Origin: Pholiota molesta
Taxonomy: Eukaryota; Basidiomycota; Agaricomycetes; Agaricales; Strophariaceae
Direction of reading: 5' to 3'
Length of the DNA: 47,647 nucleotides
Assembly: GCA_014925825.1 (NCBI GenBank)
Contig: JACGCK010000299.1
Location: 1 to 47,647, forward strand
This document shows positions 1-9,940 of the stretch, piece after piece (the stretch's first letter is position 1; the number at the start of each line of letters is the position of its first letter). A program made the translations under genes and the position numbers. The notes under the pieces were generated by a model, which was not told the DNA's origin, did no database searches, and saw only the letters and a program-made list of their open reading frames with translations.

Positions 1-1136
1 AGTGGACGAGTAGGAGAGCAGCGCCCACCAGATGGAGCCGAACCGTCGAGCTCGGCGGGATAGAGCGAGAGAAGAGAGAAGACGAGGAGAGGAGAGCAGA
101 TGAGAGGAGAGTGGAATGAGGGAATAAGAGAGGAATCCGTAGTCTTATATATGGCCTTCGGTAGATGTGTACGTACATAGAATGAAAACGGTGGATTGGA
201 AACATCTCGTCCAGGGTCCGCAAGCGCTAAGCGAATCTCGATCCATCTCCTCCTCCGTTTCTCTCGTCCGCGTCCGTTGCGCATCCTTGCTTGTCTGTAG
301 ACCATACCAGTTATCAATAAGAGAACTCACAGCCATTTATTACAACTAGAATACAGAAAAGCGACCTATTTATTGTGTTTTATTCAAGTTTGTTATCGAG
401 TGTAAAGCGTGCAGTTCATGTTTCTACATTCTCAAAATTGGAACCTCCTCTGCGCAGCGGTCAAGTACAGTCGCTAACCCACCCCCGCAACCCTTGACCA
501 GTAGGCCATATTACCATGTCGTAAAACTAAGGGAAATGGCACTAACTTGCTTCTTCCATGCCTTGCTCCGAACCTAAGCATTCAGCAAAATGCATCTTCT
601 TGCAGGCGGAAAGTTCAAGCGCGCAATCTTCGCTGGCAACGCACTAGCGAGGACCCCTTGATGGCACTAATAGCGGCGTTTTACGTGGCTTTTTCAGGTC
701 CCCGGCGATGCGCAATGGGCTAGAAACGCGAAACGGGGTGGGAGGAGAGGGTCATGCTCGGTACGGCTATCCTTCTCTGGCCCCGTCTGGCCGCTCCCAT
801 CTTCTGGTGTACAATAGAAGCGTACCGGGGCTATGTATTACCACATTTACGAGCGTTCCAAGTGAATTTAAAACAGCGGCGGATGCGCGCTATGGTTCAA
901 TTGATTGTATCTTGATTTCGCCGTCGTCTCGTACATCGCGCCGCATCGCGGTCGCAGCAATAAGCAAAAATGCTAGTACTTTATGTAATATACGACCCTG
1001 TTAAGTTAGATACAATTCGTGCGTTTCAAATGACGGATTGGGAGAGGAGGGGCATGTTCTTATCGATTCTCGAAGTAGTGAATATCAGAACGCCCGTCTC
1101 TGTGATCAATTAGAATAGAAATTTGGATTCGTAGAA
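1..1136. other. Left part of duplicated block, no gene recognised
   Basis: Short open frames occur on both strands, including 98 codons at 708-1004, but none shows a recognisable domain. The frames change between the two duplicate copies because of 1-base indels, which argues against coding. Positions 20-120 are purine-rich (GAGAGGAGAG-type) and could be a promoter-like or low-complexity tract. The same sequence recurs at 10781-11928. Confidence 0.5.
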
Positions 1137-1671
1137 GATCAGATACAACTAACCATGTCTGCGGCCGCCTTTCTATGTGTAATGCAAATACGTGCCATTT
1201 GGAGAACATGTGTATTTCACCACATTCAGGCGCCAGAAAAAACGGTGGCACAGTACGCACGCCCGGGCGCTTAACTCGTTCGCGGCGCGCGGCGACAAGC
1301 TACCAACGGATTCTAAAAAAAATCTTTGATCTGCTTCAACCCATATGGAAAGATTAACTCGACGGTTGAATTTAACTACCATTTGCTGTTCCAAATCCTT
1401 CATCAACTTTTAATAAATTGCACTTGATGACTTGCAAACAATTGCGACTGGAGTCTGGAGTAAAACCCCGATTTATAAGAGACTAGATACAGCTAACAAT
1501 GACCCCTGCCGCTTTCTTATGTGTAACACAAATGTGTGCAATTTTGAAAGCAAATGTATTGCGCCATGTTCAGCACCGGCGCGCCGGCGCTTGGCCGGCG
1601 CCTAAACCAATGGCACAGTAAACACGGCGCTTGGCCTCGTTCGTGCATGGCAACAAGCTACCAACAACTCC
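1137..1671. repeat. Diverged direct repeat pair, about 190 bp each
   Basis: The segments 1137-1315 and 1481-1671 are recognisably related in the same orientation. Each runs from a GA(T/C)(C/T)AGATACA motif through a TTCTTATGTGTAA-like or TTCTATGTGTAA-like motif and a TGGCACAGTA motif to AAGCTACCAAC. Identity looks moderate, with several gaps. The second unit contains a GC-rich palindromic stretch at about 1577-1604 built from GGCGC and GCGCC. The pair lies just left of the TIR element. The same pair recurs in the second large copy at about 11929-12463. Confidence 0.65.
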
Positions 1672-1741
1672 TTACAATGTATTTCCTCCGCGGAAAGCAG
1701 AATCTATGCAAATAAAGAGTACTAGGCTTTCAAATGTGTCT

Positions 1742-3155
1742 ATATGGCACATATATTGTGCAAAAACTATTTTACACATGTTAGGTCTATTCCCCACATG
1801 TTAAGTCGATTTTGCAGACTTATTAACACAAGTTAGAAACACCAATTTATTTTACACATGTTCACAGTAGGTTCTTTACACTAGTTCGAAGGAAGGATTT
1901 ATTTTACACATGTTCGCAGAAATTTTTTTACACTATAAGAAAGAACAAATTATTTTACACATGTTCACAATATAGATTGTATAATTTCTTTTTACACAAC
2001 GAAGCGTTTACTGATGGGCGGCGTGTTCCGGCTGGCACCATCTTCACAGCCCGCCGTCTGATGCGCAGTGACCTATCCAATGTCAGCATGCGCCCGCCGA
2101 CGAGCACCCGCCGTCTCTCGAGGCCCTTCTAATATAGCGCGTTCTGGGCGTCGCATGCCATTGTAGATCGGTCAGTGGAGGTGGCAGTACGGATGAATTC
2201 GAACGTACCACGCACGCTTGCGCGCAGAATGTCGCAAATTTGGAAAATGCCTTATAATCTACAACGCTTATATTACGAATGTCACAAGCACATTATAATG
2301 CATATCTCAGTCAATACATTTTCCTTGATCTCAAATTTCATAGGGATGTAAATACACTATTGTAGAATGTTAAATTATAGTTTATTTCAGCTCGAGGGTC
2401 TGTCTGCCTAAGCTAGACACAACTTAATTTATGTGACATTATAAGGCATCACATTGGTCACAAAAATCGATTATGATTTTTAGTTGATTCATTCTTCCCC
2501 CTGCATTTGTTCAAATTGCAATATTCAGAGTGTATTGTATAGCTATATCCTCATTCAAAGTATTGACAGTGTTTGAGGCAGATAACTGCACATTTGGTGA
2601 TGGTGTGCGCGTTATAAGGATTCGTAATATAAGCGTTGTAGATTGTAAGGCACTTTCCAAATTTGCGACAAAGCTGAGCGCCGATCGGATGGCTGTGTGG
2701 GGCGGTTTGGGATGATGTCCGCTGGCGCTGCGCAGGATGTTGGCGATTGCGTGTGGGCGTGCTATAGCCTATGAAATGAATGAGATCAGAGATCAATCCA
2801 CCAGGGCCCGGCGTGCATGCCGCGGTGCGCGTCTGACAGCCTGGCTTATATTGAATGAAATATCATCAACATGTGTTGAAAGAGGATACTAGTATGAACA
2901 TGCATAGAAAAGGCTTGCTGCATTCAACAAGTGTAATAATGCTTTAGGATTGTACTTGTGTAGGAAGCATCGTACTTGAAACACGTGTAAAAAATATTGT
3001 GGCGTTTCAACATGTGTAGAAAAATATCATGCAGATTTCCCAACATGTGTAAATTACTTCTGTGAAGGTCTCTACATGTGTAAAATGTGTGTAAACTTGC
3101 GCGAAAAACGGTGCAACATGTGTAAAATAGTTTTTGCACAATATATGTGCCATAT
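1742..3155. mobile_element. Non-autonomous TIR element (copy 1) with subterminal repeat arrays
   Basis: The first 41 bases (1742-1782) are an exact reverse complement of the last 41 (3115-3155); the outer end reads ATATGGCACATAT. The 4-base direct repeat GTCT flanks it on both sides (1738-1741 and 3156-3159), which fits a target-site duplication. Inside each end the 11-13-base motif TTTTACACATGTT recurs in degenerate form roughly every 25-30 bp: near 1770, 1793, 1820, 1850, 1875, 1902, 1927, 1953 and 1990 on the left. It recurs in inverted form (AACATGTGTAAAA) near 2868, 2893, 2925, 2969, 3008, 3040, 3073 and 3115 on the right. No transposase-like open frame exists inside, so mobility would have to be supplied in trans. 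Mirrored subterminal motifs are typical of transposase binding sites in several DNA-transposon superfamilies. I cannot assign a superfamily. Confidence 0.88.
2230..2670. repeat. Internal long inverted repeat (hairpin) within the TIR element, copy 1
   Basis: Bases 2230-2281 pair with 2619-2670 as a near-perfect inverted repeat of about 52 bp, with outer ends TGTCGCAAATTTGG and CCAAATTTGCGACA. Weaker pairing continues inward to about 2370 and 2512, around motifs such as GTCAATAC. The arms are unrelated to the outer terminal repeats, so this is either a nested second element or an internal foldback of the host element. No convincing target-site duplication is visible; at most AA flanks it. Confidence 0.75.
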
Positions 3156-3159
3156 GTCT

Positions 3160-4164
3160 ACACCGACTGGATCTGTTGTAATTGTATGGGACACTCGGTG
3201 TTTTAGTAGAAATAATATCCATGTACACGCCATTGCTTCTCTCCGGAATGAAAAACCCCTGAAAATTCACATCTAGTATGTTTTATTCGGCACTTCTGTA
3301 CTTAGCTTGAACTTTGATGATATTTCCGCTTGTGACAAAGCTTCTATTTTGCGGCTTCCTCAGAATTACGTTCACCGGACATAGCTTGTAATTTGCTGAC
3401 AATTGCCGCTCGCAACGCTTCAACCCTGCTAAACTACCATGTTCATTGTAATGGATTCCGTTCTTCCGCGAAGATCTCATTGGTGTACCGGGCAAGTAGC
3501 TGCGAGATTTATTCGTTACATTTGATATATTTAGTCACTGGTAGTTTATTGGCAATGCTTCTTATGACGTTATTAGAAAGAACCGTTCATTTGGATTTAC
3601 GGCGGTAATTTGGGGATGGAGGCAATGATCTGGATTCCGACATCCATTGTATACTTGGCTTCTTGGTGTGTCCGTGATACTGCACACGGTTGTCGAACTA
3701 ATTGGCCTGATCGGACCCGAGTCAGCGATATTGAACCAGCTAAGAGAAATTACACAAAGGGATTATGTGTAAGGGAGAATTTTCTATTTTCGGAGAAGGA
3801 TAATTTGGAAATTGGAATGAGATGTGGATCGTTTGTGGAAGGAATCAATGTTGAATCTGACTCGGAAAACAGAAATATATTGAAGTAGATAAAATGACAT
3901 TAAAATAATAGTGCAAGCAGTTCAAATCTTTGGTAGGGAAGGTAGGGGGAATGTCTATCCCTGCACCATGACTTTGCAGGGGTCGGGACCAGTAACAGTA
4001 GTTTGAGTCTAAGGATTCGCCACCGTGGATCCCGAAATTTAGTAATCGGAGAAATGGTGATGGAGACGTGGAAGAATTGATCCAGCTTGGCGTTCTGGGA
4101 GTATAAAGACTGGAAACTCTTGGATGGAATCCATACCATTCTATCCCGTCCTAATGCCAAATTC
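3160..4164. other. Interval without a recognised gene (copy 1)
   Basis: The sequence between the TIR element and the possible gene remnant contains only short open frames, the longest 92 codons at 3610-3888, with no recognisable domain. A TATAAAGA-like string lies near 4099. It is identical in the second large copy at 13961-14965. Confidence 0.5.
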
Positions 4165-4990
4165 CATGTCTATTCCACGTCCACAGCCTCTCTACAATAT
4201 GATTACTGGTATCACCATTGATGTGAGTACTTTATCACATATCTTTGCAAGTAACGCGCACTGATTGAAGGTCTTTCTAGCTTTGATCATTATCTCTAAT
4301 TTAGGCGCCCATGTATAGCGGAAGGTGCGCTTCTGATCACACACATTCCCGTCGCTTCTATGGCTCTCAATTCCCATCTTAAATATCCTTCCTTTGTTAT
4401 TCAGATTCGATTTTTTGACTTCCCATGACCCATTACATAGACTCGACTGCACTCCAATATGATCATCCCGCAGGCTGCAAGCATGGCAGGTGTACCACCG
4501 AGCTCGTGCTGACATGGCCTGATCTCGTCAAGGCGCTGTCTGAGCTGTGGGTCCACCATAAGTGTGTACCTTACTCTCCTCTTCTACCTCCATTTCCGCA
4601 TCTGACACTAACACACACAGATTAGGCGCCAACCTGCTGTGTGTGGCCCGCCAGCTCGTCTTCCGGTGCAACGCACGGATCATCATCCAGTATGTGCAAC
4701 ACATCTTTACGAGCTTCCGCAGGCTGTCGCGCCCCTCGAATATTGCGCCCGTCCCAAGGCGCAAGCCGAGGCACTCGACGCGGTGCCCTTCCTCGCAGAG
4801 GAGCCCGCACCCAGGCTGAGCTTCCAGAAATGAAGCACCCGGAATCAAGCACATCAACAACCTGTGCGTCTCCCACGGGCGCGATGGGCTCGTGGATGGC
4901 CCTGAGCACAAGTGAGTTCCTGCACTGGTGGACGTTGAAGAGTCGCTGACGTGTACTTTGGTCGTTAGCCTAGTTCCGATTGGCAATTTT
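4165..4990 (+). pseudogene. Possible decayed intron-containing gene (copy 1), unidentified
   Basis: Splice-like signals suggest an old gene on the plus strand. An ATG at about 4165 opens a short hydrophobic reading ending at a GTGAGT donor near 4222. A GTGTGTACC...CACACAG intron at about 4562-4620 would join a WPDLVKALSELWVHH segment to LGANLLCVARQLVFRCNAR. The frame then shifts (LEYCARPKAQAEALDAV lies in another frame) and stops follow. Nothing matches a family I know. The reading is conserved in the second large copy (14966-15791) only because the duplication is recent, so that is not independent support. It may be chance open sequence. Confidence 0.25.
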
Positions 4991-5009
4991 CATCACTGCG
5001 GCACTAATT

Positions 5010-5345
5010 CGGCGCTCAAATTCTAACTAGATATTCGGATTTCCCGCGAGCAATGGTTATGGAATCTTAGGTGGATATGGTATGTGATTGATTTGGAATG
5101 TATTATACCGTTGCACTCAAATTCTGACTAGATATCTGGATTTCCCGTGAGCAATACTACAGCCTTGATGTACGTGATTTCGCTTTTTTTTTTGAATTTC
5201 GGCACCTGACATCAAAATTAGATATTTGGATTTCCCACGAGATGGGTGTAGATATGATTTTTGGATTTCCGACGAGCACGGTTCTGCTCTGGTACCTTGT
5301 ATCGAAATAAGAGTTTTAGATTTCCCACAAGATCTTGCCTTTTCT
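5010..5345 (+). repeat. Degenerate tandem array with GATTTCCC core (copy 1)
   Basis: Five diverged units share a core close to TAGATATnTGGATTTCCCnCGAG, near 5029, 5130, 5219, 5250 and 5310. The first two are preceded by CAAATTCTRACTAG, which resembles a fungal intron 3' end, so the array looks like repeated short exon-intron borders or a minisatellite. Spacing is irregular, about 30-100 bp. No long frame crosses it. It is repeated exactly at 15811-16146 in the second large copy. Confidence 0.55.
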
Positions 5346-5599
5346 GTGTAGGTGGTTTCTTGGGTTTTCAGCCGCTGATTTTGACTATTCACCATATAGG
5401 TGGACTCTGTATTTTGTATGAATTGTACAAGATCTCGCTTTGTGGTCAGTGATTTCCATTGGTTGAAAGGATTGAAAAGTTGTTGATTTCACTTTATTGC
5501 AGATTCTTGATTTTCCGTGGTTTTACGAGACCTAGCTTGCTCGGTGAGTAGTGAAGTTGAGATTATCGGAAATGAGTCTAACTGGCGGATAGATTTCGA

Positions 5600-5975
5600 G
5601 CGTGCAAGGCATTTTTCACACGAACTCGATCTTCGCCCAAACGCGCACCGTGGAGTAGGTTGTAAGTTTTTCCATTTCATTTCATTATGAACTATCTAAT
5701 CGGATTGTGTACCATAGCGGCGGATGGCCTTTGCGTGTATTTTGCGCACAAACGACAGTCTCTCACGAAAACCGCACGCAGTGGTAAGTTGTTCTATTTG
5801 CAAACTGTCTAATTGGACTTACAGTGTACATACGTAGATAGATGCGGGGAGGGCTGCACTGTGCGCGCAATGCGCCGGGGACGAGTGAGTACGTAGGTAG
5901 GTAGGTAGATAGATGCGGATAGCCTTGCCCTTCGGGGGGGGCTGCACTCTGCGCGCACTATACCAGAACCCGACT
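5600..5975. repeat. Local duplications and short tandem repeats downstream of the deacetylase (copy 1)
   Basis: Two pairs of related segments lie here. The first pair (about 5600-5690 and 5730-5815) shares a GCGTG...CACGAA...CGCACnGnG(G/T)AG...GTAAGTT layout. The second (about 5838-5878 and 5906-5965) shares GATAGATGCGG and GCTGCACT(G/C)TGCGCGCA. A GTAG(GTAG)n/GATA microsatellite sits at about 5890-5912, and a G homopolymer near 5935 is one base longer than in the second large copy. Confidence 0.55.
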
Positions 5976-6007
5976 GGAGATTGTGACCTACGCTCATTTT
6001 GAAAAAC

Positions 6008-8118
6008 CTACCTCCGTTTAGGCAGTTTCAGCAGCAAAAACAGCCCATTTCGCCCAGGATTCGCACCGAAAATACGAACATTAGCAGCCAAACACGATGC
6101 AAAACAGCTCACCTGTCCGCCAACCCAATGCCCCAGCTCACGCGCACTGTCCCACCCGCCATCCTTGTCGACGACATCCACATCCTTCCCCGCACCACCA
6201 CCCCCAATCCACCTCGACACGCCCCGGCTCCTCGCCAGCGCCGCCTGCGCCTCGGTGCCGAAATGCTCGCACCCGTCGTCGTGCACGGGCACGTCGTAGT
6301 ACTTCCCCGTGAGCAGGCTCATGCGCCGCTTCGGCTCCGCGTGCAGCGGCTCGCTCGGGTAGCGCTCGCGCCGCCGCGTCACGGAGGCCGCGCGCTGCGA
6401 CGACGAGCCGCGCCGCCAGCTGCTGTGGTTCGTCGCGCTCGTGGAGGAGTCGTCCGAGTCCCACGACTCGCCACCTTCGGATTCGTCGGTCGTGGTATCG
6501 CTTTCCTGGAGGTGATAGAGATATCTTGAATGTTCTGCAATAGGATTGAGATACAAAATTTAGAGCGAGGGGAAAGCGCTTACGGGCAAGCCTTTCGTCT
6601 AGCTCGTCCCTCCCTTCTTCTTCGTCCCTACCGAATCCGAGGTGCTGTTGGACGCTCTCCCGTGGAGTATCCTGGATTTGAACAGAAGGAGCGTGCTCCA
6701 ATTCTGAGAGCTGCTGTAACGCATTGGCTCTGGCAAATATGAGCGTAAACTTTGGAGTATATGAAAAACAACGCACCTAACGGCATCAAGTGACCCGTCT
6801 TTGATGTTCAAGTCCTCCATATTGTTCTCCGGCACCTCCAGCCTATACCGCGGCCCAAACCACTCAAAGTACTGGTTCCATGGAAGGACGGGATCGATTT
6901 CATTCTCGATGCCCAGCGCACATGCCGTTTCGTACGTCCAAGTTCGCGCGACGTTCTTCACCGTGTATCCGCCGCCGCCGAGAAGGATCAACGGCACGTT
7001 TTGTTTTCGCAAGAACTGCACACACGATGCGTGGCCGTGCATCGTGAGGTTAAAGCAGCCCAATTTATCGCCTGCAAGCGAATCGGAACCGCACTGCAGT
7101 ATCACTGCAGATGGCCGGAAGACTTCGAGTACTTTGGTGATAACCTAACCATGTATCAGTTAGCCTGCAGAACTGAGGTAGCCTGAAACTCACCGGCTCA
7201 AAGACGCTTTTGAACGACTCGTCCGTAATTCCATCCTTCAACGGCACGTTCACAGCATACCCTTTGCCCTTTCCGCGCCCCCGGTCCTCCTGCGTACCCG
7301 TCCCGGGAAAATATTCTCCATACTTGTGAAAACTGCACGTCATCACGCGGTCGGTGGTGTAGAAGGCTTCCTCGACGCCATCGCCGTGGTGGCAGTCGAT
7401 GTCGATATAGAGGACGCGCGGGTAGGTGCGCAGGAGCTCGAGCGTGCCGAGGACGATGTCGTTGATGTAGCAGAAGCCTGAGGCTTCGCGCTTTTTGGCG
7501 TGGTGCAGCCCGCCGGCCCAGTTGATGGCGATGTCGGCGGCGCCAGATGCTATCTGGTTCGCAGCACCTGCAAGTGAGGTCAATTCGCGAGAATGTTTAG
7601 ATTCAGAAAATTCACAACACACCAATAGACCCTCCAGCAGATATCGAGCAGAATTCGAAGACACCTTCGAACGCCGGATTGTCTTCTCCTACCAGGACTG
7701 CAAGGTCGACGTCAAATCAACATACACATCAACAGAAGAAAAACGTACATCTCGTGCCCTGATAAGTAAGTCTCTCCGCCGTCTCTGGGGTGACGCTGTG
7801 CAGAAAGTTGACGTATTCATCGGTGTGGAACGAGCTCATGATCTCCGGCGTTGCTCGTTTCGGGCGCTGTTTCGATGTTCACGTCAGCTCTGTCCTGCCG
7901 GGGCTCTGCACACGGACGCACCAAGACATGCATTTTGTCGAGCATCCCATAGGCCGTCACCAGATCGTGTGTAACGCGTATGCGGTGTGGCTTCATCGGG
8001 TGTCCGAGCCCGTAGGTGTATGCCCCGACGTCGGCTGTGGGTTTGGTCAGAACTTGAGCACTGCGTAAAGCTCTGTAGACGAACTGTCGTAGTAGTAAGC
8101 TACTTTTCTGTTGGACAT
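6008..8118 (-). pseudogene. Class I histone deacetylase (Rpd3-type), copy 1, disabled
   Basis: Same exon layout as the copy at 16938-18916, starting [11 protein letters not shown] at 8118. Two lesions lie in exon 2. An extra G in the run near 7899-7902 shifts the frame just after LVRPCAEP. In the ancestral frame, a G-to-T change (plus strand C-to-A at 7881) turns a glycine codon into TGA. Everything downstream ([22 protein letters not shown]) would be lost, so no catalytic domain can be made from this start. Downstream exons remain open and match copy 2. Unlike copy 2, the C-terminal exon keeps a long acidic tail ([19 protein letters not shown]) reading to 6008, possibly spliced at a GTGAGC near 6110. 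Exon 2 and the two introns flanking the short third exon differ from copy 2 by many substitutions, while the rest is almost identical. The TGA is a substitution and not a homopolymer error, which supports true decay, although a collapsed second haplotype is possible. Confidence 0.85.
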
Positions 8119-8277
8119 GGTTTCTCTCGTGTGCACGGCGAACAGTGCACGGCGAACAGAAGAGAGATGGCGGTGGTGGTGCGAGATTCAGATCGATGCG
8201 CGAGCGCTCGTCTCTGTTGGGAGAAAAGGGTGTCACATGCCAAATGATGACTCCGGACCGGAGCACCGCCCTTGAGT

Positions 8278-8659
8278 GACAATCGAGCAACATCCTTCGA
8301 GTTAAGACTACTCTACCTTGCAAGGATGCACTCGGAGGCCTGTCCGCGACCCGTCCTCCGTTCCGTTTACTTCATCTTCCCGCCCCGGAGTCGTCTCACT
8401 ACCACTCACTGCCATTCCGACGCGTGGGAACACATCTCATGCGCGTCTCTGAAGCTTCCGCGTACCTCCTACCCAGCGACATCACACATCCACAGCACAT
8501 CGCCGCCGCCGCAAGTCCAACGCCGTTGGCAAGTCCCAGTCCATCGCCAACGTTGCCGCCCTCGCATCCCATACGCCGTATATAGAAACAGACCCGACGT
8601 CATGCAGATCCACCCGCTTCCGTTCGTCTGCATTCGTCGTGGTAATGTGGGTATGCCGT
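8278..8659. other. Left part of spacer between the large copies, no gene recognised
   Basis: Sequence unique to the spacer begins just beyond the duplication break near 8277. It is moderately GC-rich, with open frames on the plus strand (8272-8844, 190 codons) but no recognisable domain or splice structure. It lies where the deacetylase copy 1 promoter would be expected, and it is unrelated to the sequence upstream of copy 2. The two deacetylase copies would therefore have different upstream control regions. Confidence 0.45.
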
Positions 8660-9940
8660 GGAGGTGCTGCTGGGCCCGTCTGGCGAGCGTCCGACGTTCA
8701 GATCGCCCGCGTCATCGTCCATGGGCACCACCGCGCGCCGAACCCAAGCAGCCGGCGTGGCTTCGACGACAACGACGCGGCTTGCCAGGGGTAGGGGATC
8801 ACAGCACTGGTGCACAGCTGCGGAACAACGTCATTGAGCGCTGAACTTACCGGCAGCGTCGAACCACAGCGCCAAACGGAACGCGCGAGGAGGCAATCTG
8901 GACAAGCTCGGCGCACATCGGCGAGCGTCAGCTCGTACGTAGTCCATGGGCAGCACAGCGCGCAGGAGCCAAGCTATGGACAGCGCCCAGTGCCCAGGTG
9001 TGTAGATATCATCCCATGTCTCCTGAGCGACACGCTTATTAGCAGTTAGTTAGGCAATGCCGCGACGCCGCGACGACAGAAAACGACATGGGCGAAGCCC
9101 AATATGTACATTAGACCACCACAAGAAGACGCCGCGCGTGGCTTGAACAACAACGACGCGGCTCGCGAGCGGGTAGGGGACGAGAGCACCGATGCGCACC
9201 TACGAGCAGCACCTCTAGCGCGGCGTACAGACATCGGAACGAGACTCGGTGGCCGACGAGCGTAAGGAGGATGTCTGGACGACATCGGCACACATTGGGC
9301 GAGCGGATCGCACGGATAGGCTGAGAGCAAGGCAGGGTGGTCCATGGGCACCACGGTGCGCAGCATCCAACAAGTGCAGACAGCGCGCAGCACACTGGTG
9401 TGTAAATCTCATCTCATCTCCCCGACTCTCAGCGTCGCGCTGACAGCGATGAGCTAGGCAACACCGCAGCACCGCGAAGACACAGAGAACGGCATGCAAA
9501 ATGCGCAATACGTACACCAGAGCACCACGAGACGACGGCGACGCTGGGATACGGGATGCCACCCGACTCACGGCGTGGTTTGGACAACAACGGCTCGACT
9601 CGCGAGGGCGTTGGGAATGAGAGCGCCGATGCGTACGAGCAAACGCCACTCGGCGCTCAACTTACCACTCCAGAGTGGCATACAAAGCCCACAGCGAAGA
9701 CCGAAACGCGCGAGCAAGATATCTGGACGACAACGGCGCACGTCTGGCAAGCATCCGACTTCAGATCGTACGGATCGTGGTCCATGGGCACTACAGCGCG
9801 TAGGAACCACGCAGCGCCCAGGTATGTGTATCTCCACTCATCTCCTCTCCGCTCAGCATTATGCGCACAGCACTAAGCTAGGCAGCACGGCGGCGCAGCA
9901 ACGACACGACTGCAACAGGGAACGGCAAGGGCGAGCCGCG
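8660..9940. repeat. Diverged tandem repeat of about 0.4 kb, three to four units
   Basis: Three landmark motifs recur in the same order. GTCCATGGGCAnCACnGCGCG lies near 8717, 8942, 9340 and 9780. GGCTTnnACnACAACGACGCGG lies near 8759, 9137 and, degenerate, 9575. A GTGTA(A/G)AT(C/A)TCAT-like segment followed by GAGCTAGGCA-like sequence lies near 8998, 9399 and 9825. Unit spacing is about 380-440 bp, with one shortened unit. Divergence is high, so the array is old compared with the surrounding 8.3-kb duplication. Long open frames through it (277 codons at 9494-10327) look like products of the GC-rich repeat. I recognise no protein. Confidence 0.75.

Larger units (their letters stand above)
1..8277. 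repeat. Tandem segmental duplication, copy 1
   Basis: This block is repeated almost base for base at 10781-19069. Similarity begins at window base 1 (AGTGGACG, also at 10781), so the true left end may lie outside the window. It ends near 8277, just upstream of the deacetylase start, after GAGT. From about 2340 to 5930 the two copies match without an indel (constant offset 10801). Between 1 and 2340 they differ mainly by 1-base homopolymer indels, and from about 7570 to 8277 they differ by many substitutions. The copy contains a TIR element, local repeats and a histone deacetylase gene. Confidence 0.95.

Noticed and set aside
708..1004. 98-codon plus-strand frame left of the TIR element
   Set aside because: Its copy at 11449-11796 has a different start because of a 1-base indel, and there is no domain. 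Treated as non-coding.
1742..3155. Reading the spaced TTTTACACATGTT motifs as a CRISPR array
   Set aside because: The repeats are short, degenerate and inverted between the two ends, the spacers are repetitive, and the DNA is clearly fungal. A transposon subterminal array fits better.
4528..4986. 152-codon minus-strand frame (and its copy at 15329-15787)
   Set aside because: No domain, no splice support and no recognised family. Identity of the two copies only reflects the recent duplication.
5999..6529. 176-codon plus-strand frame
   Set aside because: It is antisense to the GC-rich last exon of deacetylase copy 1. Its low-complexity Arg/Pro/His content and the clear minus-strand homology explain it as a shadow.
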